Notes: a model not told the origin generated them from the letters alone. A DNA stretch of 64,000 nucleotides from Cytophagales bacterium CG12_big_fil_rev_8_21_14_0_65_40_12 (GCA_002786855.1 PCUU01000026.1:55698-119697), one strand, 5' to 3'. Counted from the stretch's first letter, positions 16,450 to 25,834 are shown. A program made the numbers and translations.

Positions 16450-17535
16450 ATGTCAGAATATAAACTGTTTAGTGAATTCAAATTGGGTGATATCACCCTC
16501 AAAAACAGAGTTGTTATGGCGCCCATGACCCGTTCAAGGGCGGTAGAAAAAAACACCGCTAATGCATTAATCGCAGAATACTATGAACAGCGTTCAGAAG
16601 CTGGATTGATCATTACAGAAGGTACTTCACCATCGCCAAATGGCTTAGGTTACCCTCGCATTCCAGGATTGTTCAATCAGCAACAAGTGGATGGATGGAG
16701 ATTAGTTACAGAAAAAGTGCACGAAGCTGGCTCTAAGATCTTCGTTCAGTTGATGCACACTGGTGCGGTGGGTAATGTCGAAAACTTGCCTGAGGGTGCC
16801 AAAGTACTTTCTCCAAGTGGGTTGCTTGTCAGTGGTCAAATGTATGTGGATGGAAAAGGTATGCAAGACCATACTGTTCCTTCGGCCATGACGACAACAG
16901 AAGTGAAATCTACCATTCAGGAATATATTAATGCAGCCAAACTGGCGATCGAAGCTGGTTTCGATGGCGTGGAAATCCATGGCGCCAACGGCTACTTAGT
17001 AGAACAATTTATCAATCCAAAAGCCAATCAGCGCACCGATGAATATGGTGGATCAATAGAAAACAGAAGCCGCTTTGCGATTGAAATTGCACAAGGCATG
17101 GCAGATGCCATTGGAAAAGGCAAAGTGGGTATCCGACTTTCGCCATTTGGGGTTTTCAACGACATGGGTGAATTTGAAGGGATTGATGAGCAATTCAAAT
17201 ACATTGCTGAAGCGATGAATAAGATTGGTATTGCCTACATTCATATAGTAGACCATTCGCATATGGGTGCTCCAGAAGTGCCTCAAAGGGTGAAAGATAT
17301 TATTCGCAATAATTTTAAGGGAGCTTACATTTTAAGTGGTGGCTACAACAAAGAAAGGGCCGAAAATGACTTGCAGGCCAATAAAGGAGAGCTAGTTGCT
17401 TTTGGAGTTCCATTTATTGCTAACCCTGATTTGGTGACTAGAATGAAAAAAGACATCGCTTTGGCGAACCCAGATCAAAATACATTTTATACCCCGGGGG
17501 TTCAAGGCTATACCGATTATCCAAAGGCTGATTAA
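16450..17535 (+). CDS. Old yellow enzyme family NADH:flavin oxidoreductase (NemA-like)
   Basis: 361 residues, FMN-dependent TIM-barrel ene-reductase. Visible: VVMAPMTRSRA near the N-terminus (FMN binding), the substrate-binding HxxN pair in HGANGYL (His177, Asn180), NQRTDEYGGSIENRSRF, and phosphate-binding residues in LSGGYN. Such enzymes reduce electron-poor alkenes, nitroesters or N-ethylmaleimide. The ORF track starts 19 residues earlier (MVSLKLRSWGK...); MSEYKLFSEFKLG is the family-typical start and follows a short A-rich stretch. A strong terminator follows. Confidence 0.92.
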   Translation: MSEYKLFSEFKLGDITLKNRVVMAPMTRSRAVEKNTANALIAEYYEQRSEAGLIITEGTSPSPNGLGYPRIPGLFNQQQVDGWRLVTEKVHEAGSKIFVQLMHTGAVGNVENLPEGAKVLSPSGLLVSGQMYVDGKGMQDHTVPSAMTTTEVKSTIQEYINAAKLAIEAGFDGVEIHGANGYLVEQFINPKANQRTDEYGGSIENRSRFAIEIAQGMADAIGKGKVGIRLSPFGVFNDMGEFEGIDEQFKYIAEAMNKIGIAYIHIVDHSHMGAPEVPQRVKDIIRNNFKGAYILSGGYNKERAENDLQANKGELVAFGVPFIANPDLVTRMKKDIALANPDQNTFYTPGVQGYTDYPKAD

Positions 17536-17557
17536 AAGTACTAAATCGTATTTACCA

Positions 17558-17591
17558 AGAGGAAAGCACATTCATGCTTTCCTCTTTTTTT
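17558..17591 (+). terminator. Terminator of the old yellow enzyme gene
   Basis: AGAGGAAAGCA pairs over 11 bp with TGCTTTCCTCT, 6-nt loop, followed by an uninterrupted T-run. Confidence 0.9.
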
Positions 17592-17595
17592 CCTC

Positions 17596-18993
17596 CTAAA
17601 TACCAGAAAAGAGCTCAAAGCTTTCCAAATAATTCGGGATCATCACATTTGGCCAATGAAGTTCTTCTTTCAGTTTTTCCGATAAATGCGTAGCGCTGGC
17701 CAATTCACCATGTACAACAAAGGCCATCTTTGGGGCTTCAATTTGGCTTGCCCAGTGCATCAATTCTTGCCTATCTGCATGGGCAGAAAGACCGTGAATA
17801 CTTTCAATCTTACATAATACAGGAATTTCTTCACCATAAATGCGAGAAGTGGCATCTCCATCCTGAATTTTCCTACCACGAGTTCCTTCGGCCTGATAAC
17901 CCGCAAAAAGGAGTGTATCGTTTTTTCTAGGCAGGCGATTGTACAAATGATGAAGTATTCGCCCTCCGGTACACATTCCACTTGCAGAAATAATGACTGC
18001 GTTTTTCTGAATGTTATTAATGCTAATGGACGACTCTTGTGACCTGTAGTATCTGAAATGCGGATAATCGAAAATAGAGTCTTCAGCTTCTCTGCCAATA
18101 CCTAATTTATGATCGTTGGGGTGAGCCTTGAATAAATTCGTAGTGCTGATCGCCATTGGGCTATCAATATAGATTTCGCAGGCAGGAATCATTTTTTTCT
18201 CCAAGAGTTGGAAAAAGTAATAGAGCAATAACTGCGTTCTTCCAACCGCAAAAGCAGGAATAAGCAGGCATCCGCCATTATTAAAAGTATCCTTAACAAT
18301 CGTGGCAAGCTGGCCCTCAACATCACTGGCTAAATTATCTCGGTCACCATAAGTTGATTCGATAAAGAGCACATCGGCTTGATCAATCGGACTGGGATCT
18401 TGGTGAACCGGTTGATTGTAACGACCTAAATCTCCAGAAAAAACAACTTTCTTTTGCTGGGTATCGCCTTGAATACTAAATGAAACAATTGAAGAGCCTA
18501 AAATGTGACCAGCATCGAAAAAGGTCGCTTTAACATTTTCAAAAATGTCAATCAACTCCAGATAAGGTACGGCAATTAACATCCCCAAGGCCTTTTCTGC
18601 ATCAACAAGATCAAAAAGTGGAAGAGGTGGGCTGTGTTTCGAATAACCTTTTTTGTCAATGTAATCGGCTTCTTCTTCTTGGAGTTTTGCAGCATCTTTC
18701 AACATGATTTCCAAGAGAGCAGCCGTTGCCTCAGTACAATAAATTGGCCCAGCAAAGCCATCCTTGACAATCCTAGGCAAATAGCCAGAATGATCAATAT
18801 GGGCATGGGTTAAAACTATAGCATCAATCGTGGTGGCGTCAATCGGAAATTCAGCCCAGTTCCTAAGTCTCAGCTCCTTCAATCCTTGAAAAAGGCCGCA
18901 ATCCACCAATAATTTTTTGTAGCCTATCTCTAGCAAGTATTTAGAACCTGTTACGGATTTGGCCCCACCTAAAAACTTCACTCTGACATCCAT
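17596..18993 (-). CDS. Metallo-beta-lactamase/beta-CASP nuclease (CPSF/RNase J-like)
   Basis: 465 residues. The metal-binding motif HAHIDHSGYLPR is followed by DAGHILGSS, SGDLGRYNQP, a beta-CASP insert, SASGMCTGGRILHHL, HGLSAHADR and VVHGE near the C-terminus, the full set for a CPSF73/YsH1-like RNA-processing hydrolase. Likely an RNA endo- or exonuclease. MDVRVKFLGGAKSVTGS is chosen as start because family members begin at this strand; the track adds six residues. The final residues run to within 5 bp of the opposing terminator. Confidence 0.9.
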   Translation of the reverse strand: MDVRVKFLGGAKSVTGSKYLLEIGYKKLLVDCGLFQGLKELRLRNWAEFPIDATTIDAIVLTHAHIDHSGYLPRIVKDGFAGPIYCTEATAALLEIMLKDAAKLQEEEADYIDKKGYSKHSPPLPLFDLVDAEKALGMLIAVPYLELIDIFENVKATFFDAGHILGSSIVSFSIQGDTQQKKVVFSGDLGRYNQPVHQDPSPIDQADVLFIESTYGDRDNLASDVEGQLATIVKDTFNNGGCLLIPAFAVGRTQLLLYYFFQLLEKKMIPACEIYIDSPMAISTTNLFKAHPNDHKLGIGREAEDSIFDYPHFRYYRSQESSISINNIQKNAVIISASGMCTGGRILHHLYNRLPRKNDTLLFAGYQAEGTRGRKIQDGDATSRIYGEEIPVLCKIESIHGLSAHADRQELMHWASQIEAPKMAFVVHGELASATHLSEKLKEELHWPNVMIPNYLESFELFSGI

Positions 18994-19082
18994 AGTATTG
19001 TATTTACACAAATGAAGTTGAAGCTATTCGGCTATAAAAATGGTGACCAAAATCATAAAAGGGGATAAATCAGGTTGAACTG

Positions 19083-19118
19083 CAAAAAAAATCCCATCAG
19101 TTTTTCACCTGACGGGAT
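19083..19118 (-). terminator. Terminator of the ABC exporter operon
   Basis: On the minus strand ATCCCGTCAG pairs with CTGATGGGAT (one wobble) and is followed by seven T. Confidence 0.85.
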
Positions 19119-19142
19119 ATTTCTAAATGTTTTAAAAGGCGA

Positions 19143-20462
19143 TTAAACCTTCATGGTAAACCACTTGGCAATGATTTTCCAATTCACTTTAACGCCATAC
19201 ATCAAAATACCGATTCTATAAATTCTGCCTGCTAACCAAATCGTACCAACAAAACCAACCACCAATAAAATCATGGATAGTGCAAGTTGCCAATCAGGAA
19301 CTCCGAACGGAATTCTTGCCATCATAATGATGGGCGAGGTAAATGGAATCATAGAAAGCGTAACCGCCAAGCCTCCATTTGGATCTTCCAACACAAAAAA
19401 CATGGACATGATCGCGGCCAGAATTGGCAATACAATCGGCAACATAAATTGCTGTGCATCTTGAATGCTATCTACTGCCGAACCTACTGCTGCATAAAGG
19501 GCTCCGTAAAGGAAGTACGCTCCTAAGAAGAAGAACAAGAAAGAGAACAAAATTTTACCCACCGGGATGGTAGCGATCAATTCTTGAATCTTCATGGCCA
19601 TTTCTTGGCCTTGTGTTAGGTCTGCTGATTGGCCTTGAGCCATGGCGTCCATGACTTCTTGGCTACCCCCGCCTAGCAAGGACACGCCCACCGTTGACAA
19701 GCCGCCAATCAATACAATCCAAATCAAAAGTTGTGTAAAACCAACCGCACCTACGCCAAGTACCTTTCCCATCATCAGTTGAAATGGACGAACTGATGAA
19801 ACAATTACTTCTACAATTCTGCTGGTCTTTTCATCCAAGACAGATTGCATGATTTGGCTACCGTAAACGAAAATGAAAATGTAGATCAAAAAGCCTGTAC
19901 CATAACCAATGGCATAGCTTAAACCGGCATTACTTTTAGATTCTTCCCCCTCATCGGTAAGGTTAAAGGATTCCAAACTCACCCTAGCGTCAAGCGATTT
20001 TAAGACTTCTTGGTCTAAGCCAGATTTTTGAAGTTTTACATCCTCCAGTTTTGTACTGATTGTTTTTTCAAAATCCTGTAATACCCTGAAACTCGGATTG
20101 GTCTTTGAATAAAAGGCAAAGCCATCATAGCTTGTTTTGGCCTTATCCTCTAAATCGACTGGGGGAATAAAAATCAAACCGAAGGCTTCCTTTTCTGCCA
20201 TTGCCGCTTTTCCGTCTTCTAGCGAACCAGTCATATATTCGAAAGCATAGCCAGACTCGTTAAAAGTATCGGTAAAATATCCACTTTGGTCCAGTACTAT
20301 TATATCGTCCTGGTTAGATTTTTTATCCCTTGTGCCGAAGTAAACGATTACGAAAATAATTGAAGGAAGAATGAGCGGAGTCAAAAGAGTGGCTAGTAAA
20401 AACGACTTCTTTTTAACTCTTGTCATGTATTCTCTTTTGAGTACTAAGAAAATTTGGTTCAT
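19143..20462 (-). CDS. ABC-2 type transporter permease (NatB-like)
   Basis: 439 residues. One N-terminal membrane helix (about 20-43), a large extracytoplasmic domain (about 45-185), and five or six C-terminal helices including YAIGYGTGFLIYIFIFVYG and KILFSFLFFFLGAYFLYGALYAAVGS. This is the ABC2_membrane_3/NatB architecture, an exporter (sodium or another substrate). The start overlaps the stop of the ATPase gene by 3-4 nt, so the two are one coupled unit. Confidence 0.9.
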   Translation of the reverse strand: MNQIFLVLKREYMTRVKKKSFLLATLLTPLILPSIIFVIVYFGTRDKKSNQDDIIVLDQSGYFTDTFNESGYAFEYMTGSLEDGKAAMAEKEAFGLIFIPPVDLEDKAKTSYDGFAFYSKTNPSFRVLQDFEKTISTKLEDVKLQKSGLDQEVLKSLDARVSLESFNLTDEGEESKSNAGLSYAIGYGTGFLIYIFIFVYGSQIMQSVLDEKTSRIVEVIVSSVRPFQLMMGKVLGVGAVGFTQLLIWIVLIGGLSTVGVSLLGGGSQEVMDAMAQGQSADLTQGQEMAMKIQELIATIPVGKILFSFLFFFLGAYFLYGALYAAVGSAVDSIQDAQQFMLPIVLPILAAIMSMFFVLEDPNGGLAVTLSMIPFTSPIIMMARIPFGVPDWQLALSMILLVVGFVGTIWLAGRIYRIGILMYGVKVNWKIIAKWFTMKV

Positions 20463-21373
20463 GATTTTTTCCCTCCTTCCACTATTGAAATAAATATGTC
20501 ATTAATCGAAGGTATCAACTCTATAAAAGAATGTACCTCCGTTTTGTTAATCAGTTCTCTGAGCAAATCATTAGGATTAAGCCCCGCCTTTGCCTGAATA
20601 GTCGCTTCAAACATGTCGTCTTCAATGTTCTTGGTTTCCAATAATTGAAAATCGCCACTCAGTTCAGAGATTTTGCCTTTGTATTGAACATTGTACTTGT
20701 CGGATCGGTAAGAATCCTTGATCTCCTTTTTAGTGCCATCAAGAATTTTTTGAGACTTATTGATCATGGCAATGTTTTCGCAGAGCTGCTCAACCGACTC
20801 CATTCTATGGGTTGAAAAGATTACGGTTGCTCCCTTTTCACGCAATTCAAGAATTTCGTCCTTGATCAAATTGGCATTGACGGGGTCGAAACCCGAGAAA
20901 GGTTCATCGAGAATTAAAAGCTTTGGTTCGTGAAGCACAGTGGCTATGAACTGGATCTTCTGCGCCATACCTTTTGAAAGGTCTTCCACCTTTTTACCAG
21001 CCCACTCAGTCAGCTCCAATTTTTCCAACCATTTTTTGATACGAATGCGGGCTTCTCCACTCGAAAGGCCTTTGAGCTGCGCCAAATACATGAGCTGCTC
21101 CCCGACTTTCATCTTTTTGTAAAGACCACGCTCTTCGGGCAAATAACCAATAATTTTAACATGGCTAGGATTGAGCTTTTCTCCATTGATCAAAACATTG
21201 CCTTCATCAGACATGATGATTTGATTAATGATTCTGATCAGGGTGGTTTTTCCAGCTCCGTTGGGGCCAAGCAAACCGAAAATGGATTGCTTCGGAATCG
21301 ATATGCTCACGTCATTCAAGGCCCTGTGCTGGGCGTAGCTCTTGGAAACGTGATGGGCTTCTAGAATATTCAA
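20459..21373 (-). CDS. ABC transporter ATP-binding protein (NatA-like)
   Basis: 304 residues. Walker A GPNGAGKTT (about 36-44), signature LSKGMAQKIQ, Walker B LLILDEPFSGFDP and the H-loop STHRME. C-terminal ~80 residues form the extra domain common in NatA-like subunits. The start codon appears to be TTG (minus strand TTG AAT ATT), since no ATG precedes the P-loop at a reasonable distance. Drives the NatB-like permease encoded immediately downstream. Confidence 0.93.
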   Translation of the reverse strand: MNILEAHHVSKSYAQHRALNDVSISIPKQSIFGLLGPNGAGKTTLIRIINQIIMSDEGNVLINGEKLNPSHVKIIGYLPEERGLYKKMKVGEQLMYLAQLKGLSSGEARIRIKKWLEKLELTEWAGKKVEDLSKGMAQKIQFIATVLHEPKLLILDEPFSGFDPVNANLIKDEILELREKGATVIFSTHRMESVEQLCENIAMINKSQKILDGTKKEIKDSYRSDKYNVQYKGKISELSGDFQLLETKNIEDDMFEATIQAKAGLNPNDLLRELINKTEVHSFIELIPSINDIFISIVEGGKKS

Positions 21374-21517
21374 GATGGTTTAGTTTTGGTTCAAATTAAT
21401 TTAAAAAGGCAACAAAACCTTTAAAGCAATCTAAGATTAAAATTGACAGCTTGAATATAATGAACTTTCTGCTAAACGGATTTTAGATGGGCTTTACGGA
21501 AATAAGAATACTGTGAA

Positions 21518-22408
21518 TTAATTGCGGCTGAACACTACGCTGCCCATGGCCAAGTCGATATTGAAGGTCAAAAGGTTCGTAGCCTCGGGCTGGTATGCAC
21601 CATTGACGTACACATTGTCCCTGATTTTAACGAAGTCAGCTGGCATTTTGAGCTTTCGATAAGAGGTGTTTTTGATACGAATCATCATTGGGGTGGCTTC
21701 CTCTTGCATATTAATAGTAAGATTCCCAGCGCCTACTCTCACCCAAATCTCACTTGGAATTTCGGAGATTTCTTCAAAATTCATGGTCAGCGTGCCAAAG
21801 CCTACTTCGGCTACCACCACCTTGGCCCTCGCCATGTTCAGTCGATCAATTTCAACATCTCCGAGGTCCACATTCACCAAAAAAGTATCCATTTCAACCC
21901 TATTTCCCATATTGGAATGGTAACCCACTTTGACATGCGCATTTCCAGAGGTGATTTTTAACTTTTCAACTGCTATGTCCGATAAGTCCACATAAGCCTT
22001 TCCTACTCCATAATTCAAGTCGAGATCGTAGGGTTTGAAGTCTGTAAAATAAATGCTCCAGTAATTGCTCTCATCGGTGGATTTCTTCGCAAAGATTTTC
22101 GTCATTTTACTGGTAAATCCTTCCTTACCGCTATCGTTCAAGTTCAACCAAGTATGTAGCACATCGCCATCCTTCTGTTGCCCAAACTCTGGGGTAACAT
22201 AATCTTGTTCGCTAGAGCCCATAATATTGATGGGATTATCCCCATGGCGCGTGCGGATTTCGCAAGTGCCTGAGCTGGCTTTTAAAAAGAAATGAATTTT
22301 TTCGCAAGAAACATCGTCTTGCACCTCGAAATGCGTTTTTGATTGTGCCCACAATCCAACTCCTGCAACCCCAAAACTTACGATTGCCAGTATCAATACT
22401 CTAAACAT
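21518..22408 (-). CDS. Secreted beta-structure protein of unknown function (DUF4097/LiaF-C-like)
   Basis: 296 residues. Signal peptide about 1-22 (ends LWAQ). The rest is a repetitive beta pattern (LDLNYGVGKAYVDLSD, LKITSGNAHVKVG, NVDLGDVEIDRL, VEVGFGTLTMNF, VRVGAGNLTINM) like the beta-solenoid adhesin DUF4097 and the LiaF C-terminus. Periplasmic or surface location is inferred. It lies upstream of the NatAB genes on the same strand, but the gap is 144 bp. Confidence 0.65.
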   Translation of the reverse strand: MFRVLILAIVSFGVAGVGLWAQSKTHFEVQDDVSCEKIHFFLKASSGTCEIRTRHGDNPINIMGSSEQDYVTPEFGQQKDGDVLHTWLNLNDSGKEGFTSKMTKIFAKKSTDESNYWSIYFTDFKPYDLDLNYGVGKAYVDLSDIAVEKLKITSGNAHVKVGYHSNMGNRVEMDTFLVNVDLGDVEIDRLNMARAKVVVAEVGFGTLTMNFEEISEIPSEIWVRVGAGNLTINMQEEATPMMIRIKNTSYRKLKMPADFVKIRDNVYVNGAYQPEATNLLTFNIDLAMGSVVFSRN

Positions 22409-22545
22409 GAACTTCCATACGAATTGAGTAAGACAGATGTTTCAAAATATGTTGGTGCATAGGGATTTAACCAATTTTAAGATCATCCGAAACCTCGAAT
22501 CTAGCAAAATTATTAAGAAGTGGCCATTCTTATCTCGAATGAAAT

Positions 22546-22553
22546 TATCTTCG
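22546..22553 (+). promoter_or_regulatory. Putative -7 box for rlmD, near-leaderless
   Basis: TATCTTCG resembles TAnnTTTG with one mismatch and ends 4 bp before the ATG, which would give a leaderless or nearly leaderless mRNA. Confidence 0.3.
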
Positions 22554-22557
22554 CGCC

Positions 22558-23961
22558 ATGGCTAAGTTCAGAGGAAAACATAAGGTAATTGAAAAAGTAC
22601 GCATCGAGGGGATAGCAGCAGAGGGAAAATGCATCGCTAGAATTGACGATCAGGTACTTTTTATTGAGGGAGTTGCCCCTGGTGACTTAGTGGATGTAAT
22701 GGTGACCCGAAAGAAACCCAACTACATGGAAGGCAGGCCAATGACCTTTCATGAATATTCAAAAGACAGGATTGAGCCTTTTTGTGAGCATTTCGGTACC
22801 TGTGGAGGCTGCAAATGGCAGCACATTCCTTATGAACTTCAGCTTAAATACAAACACCAGCAGGTCATTGACAGCTTGCAACGCATCGCTAAGGTAGAAT
22901 TGCCCGAAATCAAACCTATTTTAGCCTCTGCCTCGACTCAATATTACCGAAATAAACTAGAGTACACTTTCTCCAATTGGAAATGGTTTACCAAAGCCGA
23001 AGTAGATTCTGGTGAGGAACTTGACAGAAGAGGCCTTGGATTTCATATCCCTGGCAGGTTCGATAAAATTTTAGATGTCGAAAACTGCTATCACCAGCCT
23101 GAACCCTCTAACACAATCCGATTAGCTGTTAGAAAATACTGCTTAGAAAATGACTTGACTTTCTATGATTTGGTAAAGCGCACAGGCATTATGCGGAATT
23201 TGATCATCCGTAATTCTGTACTTGATCAGTGGATGGTGATCCTTCAAGTGGCTTCGGAAGACGAGAAATTGTTCGGATTGCTGGAACACCTCAAAGTCAA
23301 CTTTCCGCAAATCACTTCATTACAATATGTGGTGAATGATAAAATCAACGAGACTTTCAATGAGTTGGAAGTGAAACTCTATTCGGGCGAAGCCTTTATT
23401 ATGGAAGAAATGGAGGGGATTAAGTTCAAAGTAGGGCCAAAATCATTCTACCAAACCAATGCGCCTCAAGCTTACGAACTTTACAAAATTGCTCGCGATT
23501 TTGCAGGACTTACTGGCAAAGAAGTGGTCTATGATCTTTATACTGGAACGGGTACCATCGCCAATTTTATAGCCAAAAATGCCAAAGAAGTGGTTGGTTT
23601 AGAATATGTTGAAGATGCGATTGAAGATGCCAAGGTGAATTCTGAAATTAATGGAATTACCAATACCAGCTTCTATGCTGGTGACATGAAAGATCTTTTG
23701 AACGATGAGTTCATGAGTCAACATGCCAAGCCAGACGTAATCATTACCGATCCGCCCAGAGCTGGAATGCATGAGTCCGTGGTGAAAATGCTGTTGAAAA
23801 TTGAGGCTGAAAAAATTGTTTATGTAAGCTGCAATCCTGCCACACAAGCAAGAGACTTGGCTTGGTTAGACGAGAAATATCGGGTAGAACGGGTGCAGCC
23901 AGTAGATATGTTTCCACAAACCCATCATGTTGAAAATGTTGTCTTATTGGTCAAAAAATAA
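22558..23961 (+). CDS. rlmD: 23S rRNA (uracil-C5)-methyltransferase, RlmD/RumA family
   Basis: 467 residues. An N-terminal TRAM domain (about 8-68) is followed by the [4Fe-4S] cysteines Cys76, Cys82, Cys85 and Cys177, then a SAM-binding domain with DLYTGTGTIANF, DPPRAGM, and the catalytic loop VSCNPATQARD. Methylates uracil in 23S rRNA (m5U); family member RlmD targets U1939, RlmC/TrmA-type specificity cannot be excluded. All key residues are present. Confidence 0.88.
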   Translation: MAKFRGKHKVIEKVRIEGIAAEGKCIARIDDQVLFIEGVAPGDLVDVMVTRKKPNYMEGRPMTFHEYSKDRIEPFCEHFGTCGGCKWQHIPYELQLKYKHQQVIDSLQRIAKVELPEIKPILASASTQYYRNKLEYTFSNWKWFTKAEVDSGEELDRRGLGFHIPGRFDKILDVENCYHQPEPSNTIRLAVRKYCLENDLTFYDLVKRTGIMRNLIIRNSVLDQWMVILQVASEDEKLFGLLEHLKVNFPQITSLQYVVNDKINETFNELEVKLYSGEAFIMEEMEGIKFKVGPKSFYQTNAPQAYELYKIARDFAGLTGKEVVYDLYTGTGTIANFIAKNAKEVVGLEYVEDAIEDAKVNSEINGITNTSFYAGDMKDLLNDEFMSQHAKPDVIITDPPRAGMHESVVKMLLKIEAEKIVYVSCNPATQARDLAWLDEKYRVERVQPVDMFPQTHHVENVVLLVKK

Positions 23962-24038
23962 GATTATTAGATAAATTGACATTCGGATGAACTGGCAAAG
24001 CGCCTAATCAGTTAAACCCTTGAACAAAAATAAATTCT

Positions 24039-24992
24039 ATGAATCAGCTTACTTTTAGAAACGGAGATCAATTAGATGCAATCGGTTTGGGCACATGGAA
24101 ATCTGCCCCAGGCGAAGTATATAAAGCAGTTCGAGAAGCCATCAAAGTAGGTTATAGACATATTGATTGCGCTTGGATTTACCAAAACGAAACTGAAATA
24201 GGCAAAGCTTTTCAGGATGCTTTTACTGATGGCGATGTAACCCGCGAAGAGTTGTTTGTTACTTCAAAACTTTGGAATTCTTTTCATGCGCCAGCAGATG
24301 TAGAGCCTGCTTTAAAGCAATCACTCAAAGCCCTTCAGCTTGATTACTTAGATCTTTATTTGATTCACTGGCCTATAGCACACAAAAAGGATGTTGTTTC
24401 TCCAACCGATGCAGATGGTTTTCTTCCGCTCGAAAAAATGCCGATTGCCGATACTTGGGCAGCCATGGAAGCTTGTGTAGCCAAAGGTTTAGTCAAACAC
24501 ATTGGCGTTTCTAATTTCAATATCCCTAAAATCAAAAAATTGATGACTACCGCGCGGATTATTCCTGAAATGAATCAGGTAGAATCGCATCCACTTTTGG
24601 CACAAAATGATTTATTGGCCTTCTGCAACGAAAACAAAATTCTTTATACCGCTTACTCTCCGCTAGGTTCTAGAGACAGGGCCGAAGGAATGAAAGGGCA
24701 TGACGAGCCTGATATGTTTGAGAATGCGGTGATCAAAGCTATAGCAGAAAAGCATGCAGTACATCCCGCTCAAATTCTTATCAAATGGGCCGAAGGCAGA
24801 GGCACTGCGGTAATCCCTAAATCGGTAAACCCAGAAAGGCTTAAGAAAAACTTAGCTTCGGCTAATATAGAATTGAGTGCTGATGAAATGACTCAAATCA
24901 ACGGCTTAGATAAAGGCTACCGTTTCCTTAATGGTAAATTCTGGGAAAGAGAAGGTGGCTTTTATACTGCCGAAGCACTTTGGAATGAATAG
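24039..24992 (+). CDS. Aldo/keto reductase
   Basis: 317 residues, NAD(P)H-dependent TIM-barrel oxidoreductase. Catalytic tetrad recognisable as Asp and Tyr in HIDCAWIYQNE, Lys in VTSKLWNS, and His in LYLIHWP. The NADP-binding motif IPKSVNPERLKKNL is near the C-terminus. Closest by pattern to AKR families that reduce aldehydes and sugars; the substrate cannot be inferred. Followed by a strong terminator. Confidence 0.92.
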   Translation: MNQLTFRNGDQLDAIGLGTWKSAPGEVYKAVREAIKVGYRHIDCAWIYQNETEIGKAFQDAFTDGDVTREELFVTSKLWNSFHAPADVEPALKQSLKALQLDYLDLYLIHWPIAHKKDVVSPTDADGFLPLEKMPIADTWAAMEACVAKGLVKHIGVSNFNIPKIKKLMTTARIIPEMNQVESHPLLAQNDLLAFCNENKILYTAYSPLGSRDRAEGMKGHDEPDMFENAVIKAIAEKHAVHPAQILIKWAEGRGTAVIPKSVNPERLKKNLASANIELSADEMTQINGLDKGYRFLNGKFWEREGGFYTAEALWNE

Positions 24993-25039
24993 CCTTGCAT
25001 TAGTTATTGTTAGCCTATTTTATTTATAAATTCATAAAA

Positions 25040-25079
25040 GAAAACCAGCTCTCCAGATGGGTCAGGAAAGCTGGTTTTC
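25040..25079 (+). terminator. Terminator of the aldo/keto reductase gene
   Basis: GAAAACCAGCT pairs over 11 bp with AGCTGGTTTTC, 18-nt loop. Confidence 0.75.
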
Positions 25080-25124
25080 CTGTTCTATTTTCTTCCCCTA
25101 CTTTATCGCAGTGCAACAGCTGCT

Positions 25125-25187
25125 CAAAATAGGTACTCGCCAAAGGCAAGCACCAGTTGCCGCAGTGGACAAGTGAGCACTAGGGGG
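25125..25187 (+). repeat. 63-bp direct repeat, copy 1, flanking a single gene
   Basis: Begins CAAAATAGGTACTCGCC and ends in a G5 run. The partner at 25771-25834 has the same orientation, with about seven substitutions and one indel. An internal inverted repeat, GGTACTCGCC-AAA-GGCAAGCACC, can form a hairpin. Confidence 0.9.
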
Positions 25188-25208
25188 AACACCAACAAAG
25201 GCGTAATG

Positions 25209-25667
25209 TCAACCTTTGTCTATATAGAGATATTCAAACTCTCTTTTGAAGCACGGGCACTCGGTTTCAAAAATGCCTTTTTCGAAAGCTTCCTTGTGTA
25301 CCTCGGGAAGCTTCTTGTATCTTTTCTTCCTTTTCCTTTCAACACGGTTCAAAGACATAAAGTCATAAGATCCACTTAACGTCATTATTACCTCAATTTT
25401 ATCACAATTACCAACAAGTCCGATGGCTGTGGGGTCTAATCCAACAAATCTAAATAATACTTTATCCTGTGAAGTAGCAATGTTTATTTCGAAAAACCCA
25501 TCCATATCTGTCCTTCCAACTTTAACCGTGTCATTAACTATAATGGACACTCCTGGCACAGGTTCCAAATCATCAGAAATCACCCGTCCTTTTAGAGTTT
25601 TATTCTGAGAATAAAGACTACTCGCAGAACCTATAAGTACAATTAAGAAAAGTATTGACTTTTTCAT
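25209..25667 (-). CDS. Secreted protein with a carboxypeptidase-regulatory-like domain
   Basis: 152 residues. Signal peptide MKKSILFLIVLIGSASSLYSQ, then a CarboxypepD_reg-like beta-sandwich (about 24-100: LKGRVISDDLEPVPGVSIIV, GRTDMDGFFEI, VLFRFVG) as found at the start of TonB-dependent receptors, here free-standing. The C-terminal ~50 residues are basic, with a late cysteine pair. It is the only gene between two 63-64 bp direct repeats, and a 10-bp stem hairpin sits 8 bp before its start. Function unknown. Confidence 0.75.
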   Translation of the reverse strand: MKKSILFLIVLIGSASSLYSQNKTLKGRVISDDLEPVPGVSIIVNDTVKVGRTDMDGFFEINIATSQDKVLFRFVGLDPTAIGLVGNCDKIEVIMTLSGSYDFMSLNRVERKRKKRYKKLPEVHKEAFEKGIFETECPCFKREFEYLYIDKG

Positions 25668-25675
25668 TTTTCACT

Positions 25676-25700
25676 CCAGTTGGTGTTCTTCACCAACTGG
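25676..25700 (-). promoter_or_regulatory. 5'-UTR hairpin of the cassette gene
   Basis: CCAGTTGGTG pairs perfectly with CACCAACTGG across a 5-nt loop, 8 nt before the start codon on the minus strand. Position suggests control of translation start, or a recombination or repeat structure. Confidence 0.5.
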
Positions 25701-25770
25701 CTGCTGATCATCGAATATAAAAAGCTTATTTCAATAATTCTTGGTTTTCTAATGCCGGGCATGTACTTCA

Positions 25771-25834
25771 CAAAATAGGTACTCGCCAAAGGTGAGCACC
25801 AGTTACCGCAGTGGGGAAGTGAGCGCCAAGGGGG
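25771..25834 (+). repeat. 64-bp direct repeat, copy 2, flanking a single gene
   Basis: Same orientation as 25125-25187, 646 bp start to start. Its hairpin GGTACTCGCC-AAA-GGTGAGCACC has one mismatch and one wobble. Confidence 0.9.

Noticed and set aside
25125-25834. Integron with attC sites
   Set aside because: No integrase gene and no clear GTTRRRY/RYYYAAC core pair; kept only as cassette-like.
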